Notes under the pieces: model-generated
What the model was told of the DNA's origin: nothing
The model's input: the letters and a program-made list of their open reading frames with translations, nothing else
The model's database searches: none
From: Prinia subflava
Taxonomy: Eukaryota > Chordata > Aves > Passeriformes > Cisticolidae
Reading direction: 5' to 3'
Length of the DNA stretch: 64,000 bases
NCBI RefSeq assembly: GCF_021018805.1
Contig: NC_086250.1
Location: 61,753,322-61,817,321 of the forward strand
Part shown: positions 12,510 to 23,738 of the stretch, piece by piece
Numbering within the stretch: position 1 is the stretch's first letter
Layout of the letters: each line of letters starts with the position of its first letter
Translations under genes and position numbers: made by a program

Positions 12510-13165
12510 CTTCAGCACAGAACATATCCTTGGGATTAATGGCTGACTTGAATTTTTCATTGTTAGACTGTCATCTCCCACTTTTTAGTCTTCAGGTTAT
12601 GCCCTGTACCTTGATAGCTTCACTGTATGTTTTGTGGGGTGAAGTCTTCCAATACAGCTGTGTTGTTAAAGCACAAGCATGGTAAAATTGTTTCACTCTT
12701 CATTGTCATGTATTAATGAACCACAAAAGCTGAATTTTACATCAAAGAAATGTGCCTTTTAAAGAGAGACATAATTTAATATTGCATCATGGATGTGTTA
12801 AACTAACTGCTGGCCAGAGTATCTGCACATTACTATTGTTTTACTATTGTTTTGTCTGTGTTTTTAAGTTAGGACTGAATGTGTCAACTGCAGCACATGA
12901 AGTGGAAAAACCTCTTATTGTCGCTTGTCCTTGCATTAACTCAGCCTTTTTCTAAGTACCTTTTATTTTCCTCTTTGTCTTTTTTTTTTTTTCTTTTTTT
13001 CAGTAGAAAGTCTTAAGCAAGGGCTGTGGTATTTTTTCTAATAGCTTCCCTATAATTTTAAAGTTGAATGAGAGATTACAACATTGTTCAGTGTTATAAA
13101 ACTTGGCCAAATATATCTGTATCAAATTGTCTTGCTAATTTACAGAATTAAAGCCTATTGTTGCC

Positions 13166-13171
13166 AATAAA
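13166..13171 (+). promoter_or_regulatory. NAPEPLD: Candidate NAPEPLD polyadenylation signal (distal)
   Basis: AATAAA in CCAATAAAAAGGG, 961 bases past the stop, would give a longer 3'UTR. Choice between this and the proximal site cannot be made from sequence. Confidence 0.4.
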
Positions 13172-13540
13172 AAGGGTTGGTATTCTCCTTCATCATTTCA
13201 TGGCAAATCGTTTTGTTTATGATTTCTTTTGGTCTGTGGGATACGTGGGTTGGTTTGGGGGTGTTTTTGCTCTTGCTGTACATTTTCTTTTCATATTCCA
13301 CAAAGATAAATATACGTAAAAAAGATTTAAAGACAAATTTCTGGCAACTAATTAAAACCAGTCATTGAGATGTCATGGTAGGAATAACTGAGGTAATCTT
13401 TTAATTGTAGACAGTTATCAAAACTGGTTTAAAACTATCCTGTTATTCAATGTTGCGGGTGTTTCAGATGAAGTGTCTTGTATTTAACAACAGCTTCAAT
13501 CACAATTTGGGTGATAAAATGTATATTACCTGTTTGTAAT

Positions 13541-13603
13541 TTTGTGGAGGACACCAAGCTGCAAGGAGTTTTGAGTACTTTGAAGGACGAATTTAAGATT
13601 AAG
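13541..13603 (+). mobile_element. Short CR1-like reverse-transcriptase fragment
   Basis: One frame reads FVEDTKLQGVLSTL, close to the ADDTKLGGV block of the CR1 reverse transcriptase. Only about 20 codons are recognisable, in + orientation. It could be a relic of a heavily decayed CR1 copy or chance. Confidence 0.35.
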
Positions 13604-15961
13604 GTTGGTTTTGTTGTGGGTTGTTCTCTTTTCCTGTTTTTATAATCATCAATAGGTTATTCTACAAAATTATGTACTTCATAAAGAGTGAAACTAATAT
13701 ACAGAATACCTAGGTAAGCAGCCTCAGAGCAGAGAAATACTGAGTTACAGGGGTCAGAAACTAAATGTCAGTAATGGCATGTCTTATTTTGGACCTGTTA
13801 ATTCACATTTGTACCTAGAATGGTGACTTTTATGTTTTGCTTGACGCTGATAAGATTCCACCAAGTGTGTGGAGTAGGTGATAAAAAATGAGACATCTTT
13901 GTATAAAGGCACATTGGAAAGTCTTGCTTGATTTCAAAACATCTCAACAGCATTGCTCTAAGAAGAAAGTATTTAAAAATAGTTCTTTCTAGACCAGAAA
14001 AAGAAAACTGAGACAAAACTGTAGCAAGTTCTTATGTATTTTTTGAAAAGGTCACTTGTCAAAGATGAGCTGTCAAAGCAAGGGATAAGAGATTAACTCT
14101 ATCAAAAAGATGACATTTGAAAAACTTACTTTTAGTTTGGAGAACATGGAAATGGGCATGTAGACTTCTCTGTTGTTGAGATTAAGAAACCATTCATCAG
14201 CCATACCTAGACCAGACTGGTCCTAATGTCTTGTCAGGAGAGGAGGGTAGGTAAATTCTTAGTGTCTGGCCTAGTCTTTATTTTTCTTAGTCAAATTCAG
14301 TCGCAGAAAAAATTAAATCTACAGAAAGTTGTGAAACATTAGGTGATTGTAATGTAACTTGCTTATTACAAACTGTACAGTGTTGTAGAAGCAGTGGGAA
14401 GGAAAAAAGGAAGTTCACTGTCAATGCAGCAATTGTCAAGTTTCTGACTGGGAATCATGCCAACTTCTATTTCTGCCTTAACTGTATTCCTGGTGAGTTA
14501 AAACTACCTATGTGGATAAATTAGATATGTGTAGCTTTACCCCTGTATTGATCAGGGCATGGGTGTGTCACAGTTTCAAGGTCATATTTTTCTTATAGTT
14601 TCAGCTATTTGCAAAGTGACCTTCTGAAAATAAGTATCTATTGCATTAAAGAAAGAGAAGATAGTAATGTTTTCTTAAGAGCAGAGTGAGTATACTAAAT
14701 TAGAAAGATGAAGCATTTGGTAACAGTTTAGGAAATACAGTGGTCTTAAAAATGGAAGAAAGTGGAAAACTTTCCCAGGCTTTACATCTGACACCTTTTT
14801 TAGTTTCTCTGTAGTGGAAGTATTCTAGTAGTTTGGTTTTAGAAGTATTTTCCAATATGTTTTCTGTTCATCAATGAAACTCTGTTCAGGTTTTTTTACA
14901 GTGATGTTTGTATGGATTCCACTTCATTTTGAATTAATGCTAGATTGATGACCAAAACTTTATGGGGGCTAATTCTGCAGAAGCGCTCATTCCAATGATG
15001 CTCTAGTTGCAGGAAAAAAAGGAGTAAAGATCTCCAAGGAAAGGAGGCTCAAGGGCAGCCACAGTATCGGAAGCTTTTGTAAAAATCTGTATGATAATGT
15101 CTATTGTAGACATTTTTTTATGAGAATGCTGAATTGCAGTTGCAGATAGCCCTTGACTCCTAATAAAATATTTTTTTAAATATGTCTGCTTTCCCTAAAG
15201 TGACAATTTTAAAGCAATATAAAATCTTTTCAATGTTTGTTCAAGTGTAGAAACCTTTCACAGTTGTGGTTAATTGCATTGCAGTTTGGCTAACTGGAAT
15301 GGATATACTAAGCATACAAGAATGGAGTTTTAAAATATATTCCATGCAGGCAAGATGAAAAAACCTAGGTTCAGTGACTTTAGTATGCAGCTTTCATTGA
15401 AGATACTAATTCCGTAGGAAGCCAATGATAATTTGGTATTGTTTATATTTAATATTATTTTGTAAGATTCAGCTGTACCAATTTCATAAATAGACTAATA
15501 AAATATAAATACCTAATCTCAAATCGCTGAATCTTTAATGCATACTTCTAAAGAGGTATTTATTTAACAGCTGTAAATACTTAAAGTAAAAAAAGGTCTT
15601 TGACATTGTAAAGGATATTTTCATTCACTTTACTCATCCATTGAAAATGTTCATTTTACACATGAAAATTTTCATATTTTAAACTGCCTCCACTGCATAA
15701 ATGCAGCAACTGTGCAGTGGTTTATCAGTACTAATTAAGCTATTGTGTTTCTCTTGCTTGTACAAAAATACCTGTATGCTCTCTGTATTAAATACACTGC
15801 ATTCTCTTTTGTAGTAACTCATTTGTGCCTGTTAAAATGATAGTGTTTAGGGGTTTTTTCTTCCATCACTGTTGTATTGTTTACTTCTTGCAGGCTTTTT
15901 TAGCATAGCATTGCCAAGATTAGATATTTTCATCAGGTCAGTCTGTTTTAAGAAAACAACA

Positions 15962-16213
15962 CTATTGTGTTAATATTCTCACAACTTGTTCTTTCACTTC
16001 TGTGTCAGGGTGATGCAGCAAAGATGCCAGTCTCTGAGCAAATGGGCCAGAGTCCCTGCAGAGTGTGAAGAAAATTGAGTCTTCATTGTATTCCTCAATC
16101 ACGGTGCCTTCTTCATGGTTCATGTTCTTTTTCAAGTTTGCTGCAAACACCAGGGCTCGAACCAGAATATCTCTGTTTATACAGCTGTCAAAAAGTAACA
16201 CCAATGATGGCAC
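15962..16213 (-). CDS. ARMC10: ARMC10 last coding exon (residues 223-305)
   Basis: Acceptor ATATCCTAG, then V-P-S-L-V-L-L-F-D-S, matching human VDSSFLSLYDSH. It continues through ILVRALVFAANLKKN and ends VVRILTQ with TAG at 15964-15962. It forms the C-terminal armadillo helices. Confidence 0.93.
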   Translation of the reverse strand: MPSLVLLFDSCINRDILVRALVFAANLKKNMNHEEGTVIEEYNEDSIFFTLCRDSGPFAQRLASLLHHPDTEVKEQVVRILTQ

Positions 16214-19200
16214 CTAGGATATTGAAGAAATATTCCACACTTAATCACCAGCAGTAAGTAAGTAAATTGAACTTCAGAAAATGGAAAAAAAAAAAAGTGC
16301 GCCTAAACCATCTAAACCAGAAATTCGTTTGCTGTGAACTGTCAGCAACTGGCACAGGGTGCACATTTTCTCTCTAGAAAAGATTGGCCTGTGCATCAAT
16401 GGGCTAATAAATGCTTTGTATTTTCAATCTCTAAAATGTGGCTGTCTGGAAAATTCCCATTTGGAACAGAGGGTCTGCCTTCCTTCTTAGCCATGTTGAT
16501 TTTGCCCTAAATGTTTTTGTTAGCATATCTGATAAATGAAGAAATGAAACACTTAACAGAGAAATGAATATTTGTTTGAATAATGAAAAGACAGCATTAT
16601 CTAGACTAGCTATGCTCATGGCAGATAGCTCACAAATAAAAGCCATTGAATGTTTTAAGAAAGTTACTTTGGAGATGGGGATGAGGATGCAGCACCATTC
16701 CAGCCCCTGACTCTGTTTCGGTGTGAGGAAATGAAACTGAAAGAAAACCAAGGCCAGCACAGCCAATGTCACACAGATTTCTCTAAGAAGAAGTAAATGC
16801 ACAGGGAAAGTTCACTTAGAGCACTTAGAGGCAACAGTTTGATGGCTGCATTTGAATAAAGGGATGGGGATTCCAGTGGAATTTGGTTGGGTTTGGTCCA
16901 GTACATTGGCTATAAAAGCAGCAGTTGAGAAGGATCACTTACAGTACGGGTTCTATTTGATGGTTTTCAATCTTTATACTGACTGTGTGTCTGTAAATGA
17001 AGTTTTGGGTTCCTTTTACACAATACAAACTGAAGTTCATGGTATTAGCCCTTTGGTGGAAAGGGAAGGTTAGAACAGACTTCTGCAAGTTATCATTGAT
17101 TATTTGGAATGGTACACAGGAAGTACAACCAACTATCTCTAAGTGCACAGGCCCTCAGGTATGGTATCTGTATTACACTGCCCTCTGGAATAAAGCCAGC
17201 CTGTGAAAGAGTGTGCACCAAGCAGTGTCTAGAATTTATCCTGGAATTGCATTTATATTTCTAGTACATTAAAATTCTTCTAGTGCATGCAATATCTAAA
17301 CTGGTATATATGTATATATGCTAAAAATAAAACGAAGCAGCAAGAACCTTACTTGAGTTCTGAGAAGATATCTTGTCATGTCTGGGTTTGCAGATAAGTT
17401 CACAAGTACTTTCAAAACTTGAATCTGAAGTGAGGAATGTACAAGTTCATTAAAAGCTCCAAAACAGTAAGTACAGCTGTAATGGGCATCAATAACGTCA
17501 AAATTAACTTGGGGAGAAAAAGGTAGAATGGGTTAACTAACATCACGAGTATTTTGGTATAGGGAAAACCAAGGTACAGACATGTTAGAAGCAAATTCAG
17601 ATTGACTCAAACATCAAAATAAGGCAAGACCCATAAACAAATCCCAGTAGGCCAAATGCAGAATATTTTTAAATACAAAGAAGATGGTTAAGTACTATAT
17701 TTTAAATGATCCGAAGCACATACAAATACACCTTTGTGCTTTCTTGGACCTTGTGGTGCTGATGTTTAAACACTAGGAGAAGGCCATATGACTTCCTAAG
17801 TACAATAAGTGTGTTATGTTTAGTGGAAGTGTGTGTTTTGGAAAACTGGTTTTGATCTGATAGAGCAATGATGTACACTGATGGTACCACAACATCTTGA
17901 ATAAAAGCTGAGTTTGGTCCCTAACTGAAGCTCATTTCAGCATTACAATAATTCACAAATAAGCATGATTTCCAGTTGCAGTCACTAAGGTTGCCAGAGG
18001 TGTCATACACATAAGGGAACAAAAGTCCATAACTCAGGATCACTGCTTGGCATGTTTCCCTGCAGAGATTCATGTGTCAGTGAAGCCTTTCCCAGGCTTT
18101 CAGGTTCTCCTTGCTCTGTGATGCAGTAACAGTGATTAGAGCAGAAGAGAATTCTGGAGTGGCTATGGGAAAGGCACAGGGCAATTGCAGTGCACCTTTC
18201 ACTGCTTCGGTAGAGCTGTAGCCTGATGGTTCCACTACCAAGATTCTCTTCCCTCCCCCTTTTTTGAATTTATATTATGAAACTAATACAGATCCATATT
18301 TTAGTGCATAAAATCCGTATCATTTATGAATATTTGGTTTTTCTTAGCACAGTGTAAACCATTTCACCAAAACAGTAAGAAGCAAGGCAAGTAAAGCAGC
18401 TTCATAAATGGCTTGTAAAAATAACACTACCCAGTACCTGTGTCCTTTCAGTTCCTTCTGAAAGCAAATGAAGAAAGCAGGGAATTGAGTTTATCATCTT
18501 TTGGTGGTAGTCACTGGTAACAGACATATTAGTCAACAGCCTGAGTCCAGCTAGCTGCACATCAGAATTCAGGGGAGCTGACTCAACAGTCCTACAAACT
18601 TGTGTAATAAATACCTGGGGAAAGGGAGGAGGAAATAAAGAGAGAACAATTTTTGATAAAAGCATATTCTCTGTCACAAGTAGTATTAATGGCTAGCTAC
18701 AGTAACATAAATACTTCCTGAACATTCCTGGTGAATGGTGAAGGTTCTTGGAAACAAGTACTTTTTTGTCTTTAATATTTCAAACATTCCAGTGGCATGA
18801 CAGAAGCCAACCATACAGCATTATGCTCACTAATCTTCCTGAAACATAGCTTGCTCTGAAAACTTAAATTGCTTTGACTCCATCTTCAAAGTGACATAGC
18901 TGCTTTAAGGAGTTGTTTTAAAAATCACTTATAAGTAAGTAACATCTTAAATACTGAGAACAAGCTAAGGACAAGCTTTGAAACAAAATCCCTTCTCCCA
19001 ACCATGTGGCCCAGTTACTGGAGCACACTGTGGGAACAGTGATGACAACTGACATTAACTACTGTTTTTACCAGTTTTTCTTCTGGATGACAGTATACAA
19101 TGAATCTTGGAGTCCTAACTGAGAAAAAAATTAATTTACCCTTACCAAAGGAGTTATTTTCTGCTTACATACCTAGACAAATATTGGCAAGCACGACTTA

Positions 19201-22200
19201 ATAAAAATTGCCTATTGCTAAAGATGCTGCAAACTACCATATGCAGTCACACTACCTTTTTATCAAGCTACTGAAACAAACTAGTGAAAGTCTTCAAATC
19301 TGCCTCAGTTCACCACTTGGACACTTCTCAATCTAGTCATTAATCAGATAGATTGCTTTTTTTTATGTTTAGTTCTTTCCTCTTCATACCTGTACTGTAT
19401 TTACAGTATTATAGTAATATATAGTACTATAGCACATACCATGTACTGTATTTACTAGTGGAACTTGTTATAATTTATACACACTTTTAAGATGGAATTA
19501 TCACCTTAAAAATTGGTCTCATACAAACCCAGGGGCTCAGTTACTATTTTCTTCTCCCTTACCTAAGGAGTCCTGGCAAGTTCAATCTGCAATCCATTCT
19601 GTTAAACAGCCACTGGTGATGTTCTAGGTATGTTCAGAAATCATCTTACCTCACATAATTTTGCTATAATCTTAGCAGCACAATCTCTGTTTAACAGTAT
19701 TTTATGAAAGCTGAACACAAACTGCATAGGTTCTTGTCTTTTATTTTAAAAGTAAATGCCAGTGAAGCAATGCATTTCTAAATTATCCTTTCAGTCATCC
19801 CAATCTGCTGACTTGCATGTCTATTTTGGCATGCTGGCTTGTATTTAACAAATATGCTGAAGGACCTGTACTATCTCTTTGCCTCAGTTACTTTGGTTTT
19901 TCCCATTAAGAATCTTACCTGTATCTCTTCCTGATTTTTAATATTCATACTCAGATTATTAAGTGCATTTAGTGCTTTTTCTTTAACTTTGGGAACACAG
20001 TTGGAGAGCATCCCTCCAATAACAGAAAGACCATCCAAATTTCGGATTATATCCTGAAATAGAGAAGATATTGAATAGGCTTTTTAAAAATTCAATTTAA
20101 ATGCTGAAGCATTCCCTCCAAGTCTCCATATTGACAAAAATGAAGTATGTGAATGAAGAATTCCAGAACTGACTGCTCTGTTTAAAGAGTGTTAGCAGAT
20201 ACTGCATTATTGCTTCTACTGAAACTAAGGGTCCTGCTTAGGAACAAAAAGTATTAGTTGCTGTTATCTGACAGCAGCACATCACCTTTGCTTTTAAAAT
20301 CTGGTCTGTAAAGCATGCCTAAAGCATTTGAGATTATAAAGAATAAAATGTAATTACTGGATAATGAGTTTATAGAACAACTGAACCAGATGGTAGTACC
20401 TAAAAGTCCTGCCTGAAAAGAACAGAATTTCAAGATGCAGCTTCATATTATCATAGTAGAGGATCTCAAACTTTTTCCATTACACCTGTTTTTATTACTG
20501 TTTTAATCTTTCTCACTTAGACTGTAACTGTCTTTAAAAAAAATACTGTTTTTTAAAAAAAGTTACATTGACCAATGGGCTTTGGGTTCCAGATGCCTTC
20601 TGTTCTGTGAGATTTCTATTACGAAAGCAGTTTTGAGAAGCAAGAATAGATGGCTCTTGTAAGCAGCAAAAAGTGTGAGACCTTGGAGCTTAAACTGTTA
20701 AAAAGGCAAGAAAATCAGCATCCAGCTCAAAGGTTGTCTGCATTCTATGTCCAACTGATTTGGAGATACCTCAATAGTTTTAAAATTGTTAATGCGCGAA
20801 CAGCACACAACTTTGTGAGGGATAAAAAATTTAGTTTATCTCACTAAATTTTAGATCTGAACCAGAAATTATTTAACCTAGTGTTCAACCCTGTCATTAA
20901 CATTACATAATTGCAAGCAACAAAAGATATATTTACAGCCCTTTTAAAGTACAGGACTCAGTACAGACTTTAAGTGGTCCAGACATTATAATTTGATAAA
21001 TTCTGTGAAGCTGGTGAATTATATTATTTGGGCCAGCAGAAATTAAGGCAAGATATTGAATGGATTTTAGAGCACAAGCTAGCCTAGCTTTCAGTCCTGT
21101 GTCACTCTTTAGCAAAACAGCAGCTCTCCTCTGCCAGACTGGCTGGCCTTGGACATTGTTGTTTTGTACAGAACAATACTCACTTGATTTACAGAGAAGG
21201 CAGCACTGTTGCTGAGAGTGATTAAAGCTTGCTCTTGAATTAATGGATCATCTGTGGCCTGGAGCAAATGAATAAGTTTCTGTAGAACATCCACATCCAT
21301 GGTATGGGTTGACACTGGAGGACTGCTGTCTGTCAAAGTTTAGAAATTAAATACTTGATACTAAGTTTGAAACATTTCACTTAGTTGTTACTAAATGTTT
21401 TTTACAAAGCTGAAATTTAGCTCTCAGTTGTAGGACACACTGTTCTAAGGTTATGCCCAACCATCATGTCATGGTAAAAAGACTGTGTTTTATGACACTA
21501 AGATTTCCATCCTTTTCCCGAGTCCTCTAATTACCTCTTTTGAAGGTGGAGAATAAAAGGAACACACAATTAGAGGCTGAGGTGAGTTACTTCCTGGTCA
21601 ACCAACAGCAAATTTCCTCTGCAAAATTATTAGTAATATGCAAGAAACATGATTTTTTTTTTCTTTTGTGTCCTCAAAATGAAATGTGGAAATTCGTCTG
21701 GCACTGTAGGAAACAAAACTTCCAGTCTACAGACTACTGTTTCCAGAAATTATAATAATGACACTTCGCTAGCACACTGAGGTCCTTTGACAAAGTAACT
21801 GCTACAATGTTAGGAACACTGCTGATCGTGGCAATTCTCAAAACAACAGAGAAAGGCTGCTTCTGAGTCAGGATGATGTTATGGAGTACCTGACCTTTAT
21901 AAAAGGGCAACAAATGCCATCAAAGGCCATTTTCAGCCAGGTTGGAGGCAGAAGTATTTAGCCAGCTGATGAGACGTGAGACCTGATCTATGACTGTGGA
22001 CTAGTCATGGCTTATTCGAGATGACTTCTAAGAAGCTACCAGTGCTTTAAACTCCACAGCTTTACTTCCAACATCTGACCAGGCAAACACCACAGTATTC
22101 TTTCAGGGTGAAAATAAAAGGATTATGATGATCCAAGAGCTCACTTCAAAAACAAAATTGCTTTTCATCCTCATCCAAATACTCACTTTAGCTTTCAATT

Positions 22201-22669
22201 ATAGGGGGAACACAAATAACTGCAATAAAATTAAATAAATACACTGATCGCACGGACGCTTTGGGGGGACTTCTAAATAAAAAAAAAAAAAAATTAGGTA
22301 TTAGGTTTTTCTAAAAATAAAGCACCCTCCAGAGTGCCCCAAATCGCCGCACGGCCGTGGAGGGCAGGCACGCAGGACTGTGGCACCGCCTCTCGCGGGC
22401 CGCAGAGCCGCCCCGGGGCCCGAGCCGCGCTGCAGGGCCGCGGGCTGGGAACCCCCCGGGCCCCGCGGAGCCTCGCCCGGCCCCGCCGAACACTGGAGGG
22501 GCGAGGCCCGCCCTGCCCTGCCCTGCCCCTCACCTGCCCGCGGGCCCCGCTCGGCCGCTGCTCGTCGCCGCCCGCCCGCCGCCAGCCGCCACAGGCAGTA
22601 GCAGGCGCCGGCCCCGAGCAGCAGGGCCGCGGCCGCCGCCCTCACCGCGGCGCCCCGCGGCTCCCACAT
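15962..22669 (-). CDS. ARMC10: Armadillo repeat-containing protein 10 (whole gene, six coding exons)
   Basis: Minus-strand exons 22669-22534, 21329-21184, 20053-19919, 18614-18438, 17424-17353 and 16213-15962 join in phase to give 305 aa. Residues about 7-30 (AAVRAAAAALLLGAGACYCL...) form the N-terminal membrane anchor, followed by a basic segment. The rest is armadillo-repeat helices: LQKLIHLLQATDDP, KEKALNALNNLS, LAGLRLLTNMSV, LKVLVNLSANP. ARMC10 belongs to the ARMC10/ARMCX family, anchored to ER or mitochondria and linked to mitochondrial transport and dynamics and to p53 control. The longest human form is 343 aa. The difference lies mainly in the low-complexity linker between exons 1 and 2, so this model either lacks a linker exon I cannot see or matches the shorter splice form. 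No internal stop is present. Confidence 0.93.
17353..17424 (-). CDS. ARMC10: ARMC10 coding exon 5 (residues 199-222)
   Basis: Exactly 24 codons between CTCACTTCAG and GTAAGG. It encodes IQVLKVLVNLSANPDMTR, matching human VQVLKLLLNLSENPAMTE. Too short to stand out as an open frame, but both splice sites and the phase fit. Confidence 0.93.
18438..18614 (-). CDS. ARMC10: ARMC10 coding exon 4 (residues 140-198)
   Basis: 59 codons after CTTTCCCCAG, ending GGACACAG before GTACTG. It encodes VFITQVCRTVESAPLNSDVQ and LAGLRLLTNMSVTSDYHQ, the best-conserved armadillo block when compared with human ARMC10. Phase 0 at both ends. Confidence 0.95.
19919..20053 (-). CDS. ARMC10: ARMC10 coding exon 3 (residues 95-139)
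   Basis: 45 codons between CTCTATTTCAG and GTAAGATT. It encodes DIIRNLDGLSVIGGMLSNCV then KEKALNALNNLSMNI, matching human KEKALNALNNLSVNV. Phase 0 at both ends. Confidence 0.95.
21184..21329 (-). CDS. ARMC10: ARMC10 coding exon 2 (residues 46-94)
   Basis: Acceptor TTTGACAG then ACAGCAGTCC. Two bases complete the split codon left by exon 1, which excludes the neighbouring acceptor four bases on. It encodes SSPPVSTHTMDVDVLQKLI and AFSVNQ before GTGAGT. This is the end of the linker plus the first armadillo repeat. Confidence 0.92.
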
Positions 22670-23290
22670 CGCCCCGGCCGCGGCTGCGTCGCCCGCGGAA
22701 GCCGCCGCCCCATCCGGCGCGGCTCGGCCGCGGCTCTGCCCTTCCCTCGGGCACTGGGCACTGGGCGCGGGGCCTGCGGGAGAGGCCTGAGGGATGCCGG
22801 CCCACAGCTCCGTGTGCGGGGCGCGGGAGAGGCTCCGGCGTTGCGTGACACCGATGCGAGGCAGTTTCTGTTTCACAGGAAGGAATCGCCCGCGCTGCCG
22901 GGCCGGCCCGGTCCCGCAGCGCGTTCCGAAACAGCCTTCCCGCTCGGAGAGGCGTTCCGCCGGCAGGAAGGGCGGTGCTGCGCCACGGCAGCCCCTGGCG
23001 GGGGCACATCATCCCCACAGTGGGGTCCGCCGCCTCCGCCGCCCCTGGCCCTCCGCCACCCGCTGGGTGTCCAGCCCGGTCCCACTGGAGCCGGGGGGAC
23101 CACAAACTCCCCCGGTAACATCTGGGGCGGGGAGCCATCCGCCCCCTCCCCACGAAGGGTCCCCCTCGCCCCTCAGACGAGCCCTGGTCCCGGCTCGTTT
23201 TGCCCTCAGCGCTGGCCGGGGCAACTCATCCTCCTCCCACTGCTCTCTCCTCGCCCGGGGCATGGTTTTGTTCTGCTCGTTTTGTCACTA
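22320..23290. promoter_or_regulatory. CpG island, probable bidirectional ARMC10/FBXL13 promoter
   Basis: About 1 kb of very GC- and CpG-rich DNA covers ARMC10 exon 1 and its upstream side. It ends abruptly at about 23290, where the sequence becomes AT-rich. In mammals ARMC10 and FBXL13 are head-to-head neighbours, so this island probably drives both. That is inference, as no FBXL13 first exon could be fixed. No TATA box is obvious, which is usual for such promoters. The many long frames inside (up to 328 codons) follow from low stop-codon frequency in GC-rich DNA. Confidence 0.8.
22534..22669 (-). CDS. ARMC10: ARMC10 coding exon 1 (membrane anchor, residues 1-46)
   Basis: ATG at 22669 in a CpG island. 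It encodes MWEPRGAAVRAAAAALLLGA then GACYCLWRL, matching human MGGPRGAG...LLLGAGACYC. The donor is GGGCAG before GTGAGG. Hydrophobic residues about 7-30 followed by GGRRRAAAERG give a signal-anchor pattern. The exon is extremely GC-rich, so several unrelated long open frames overlap it on both strands. Confidence 0.92.
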
Positions 23291-23441
23291 GCATGCTTCA
23301 AAATATTTATGAGAACTTGAAGAGCAAGATGGAACAAAGCCATTCTGCTTTATAATCTATGTTAAGATGAGGATTGAAATGAAGACGAATCCGGTGAACA
23401 GCACTAGCACTTTCCCTGATACATTTAACTTCTTCAGTTAA

Positions 23442-23738
23442 TTACAGAAGAACCTCTAGATTCAGCCGGATAATTCCTTCCTCAGGAGTGCAGTGGGTGC
23501 AATCCATGTTTTCTAATGGCCTGTCAGTCGTGAAGATGACACTGGATTGTGCCTTAGATACTGGTGGATTAGGTATTCTTGTTGGCACAGGAGTAAATTG
23601 ACTTCCATAAAATGTCAGAGAGTGAAACTGGCACACCATAAAGGACTGTGGGGGATACAGCGTTGATAAGTTTGCCCCTAGAATTTGTAAGGTGATTCTC
23701 TGTGTTTCTGTAGTTTCCTCCCTGTTTGTCGTGTTCAT
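23442..23738 (-). other. Unidentified 98-codon protein-like ORF downstream of the CpG island
   Basis: The ORF reads MNTTNREETTETQRITLQI, then a segment with YPPQSFMVCQFHSLTFYGSQ and TPVPTRIPNPPVS, ending LNLEVLL and TAA. Alternating hydrophobic residues, many prolines and a balanced composition look more like a beta-rich domain (C2-like impression only) than random AT-rich sequence. In the same frame upstream it continues as KETEKQLLQIW before a TAA at about 23752-23750. A longer ancestral frame may therefore have been broken, or an intron end may lie here. I do not recognise the family. It could be a retropseudogene fragment, an exon of an unknown gene or chance. Confidence 0.3.

Larger units (their letters stand above)
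12206..15961. other. NAPEPLD 3'UTR, intergenic gap and ARMC10 3'UTR
   Basis: The two genes converge here. NAPEPLD 3'UTR follows 12205 and ARMC10 3'UTR runs leftward from 15962. For ARMC10 a minus-strand AATAAA is present at 15564-15559, about 400 bases past the stop. One short CR1-like fragment is near 13.54 kb. Nothing else coding is seen. Confidence 0.6.
16214..22533 (-). other. ARMC10 introns
   Basis: Five introns (22533-21330, 21183-20054, 19918-18615, 18437-17425 and 17352-16214), all GT/AG on the minus strand. I see no dispersed repeat I can name and no further exon. One apparent linker exon in intron 1 was tested and rejected because it contains an in-frame stop. The AT-rich stretch at 19361-19465 has small internal repeats around TACTGTATTTA. 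Confidence 0.7.

Noticed and set aside
22183..22225. Possible ARMC10 linker exon in intron 1 (minus strand, TTGCAG acceptor, GTGAGT donor)
   Set aside because: In the phase left by exon 1 it contains a TAA before the donor, so it cannot be coding.
22301..23320. Many long frames (up to 328 codons) on both strands around the ARMC10 start
   Set aside because: They overlap each other in all frames within a CpG island, where stop codons are rare. Only the short N-terminal ARMC10 exon has homology and proper splice phase.
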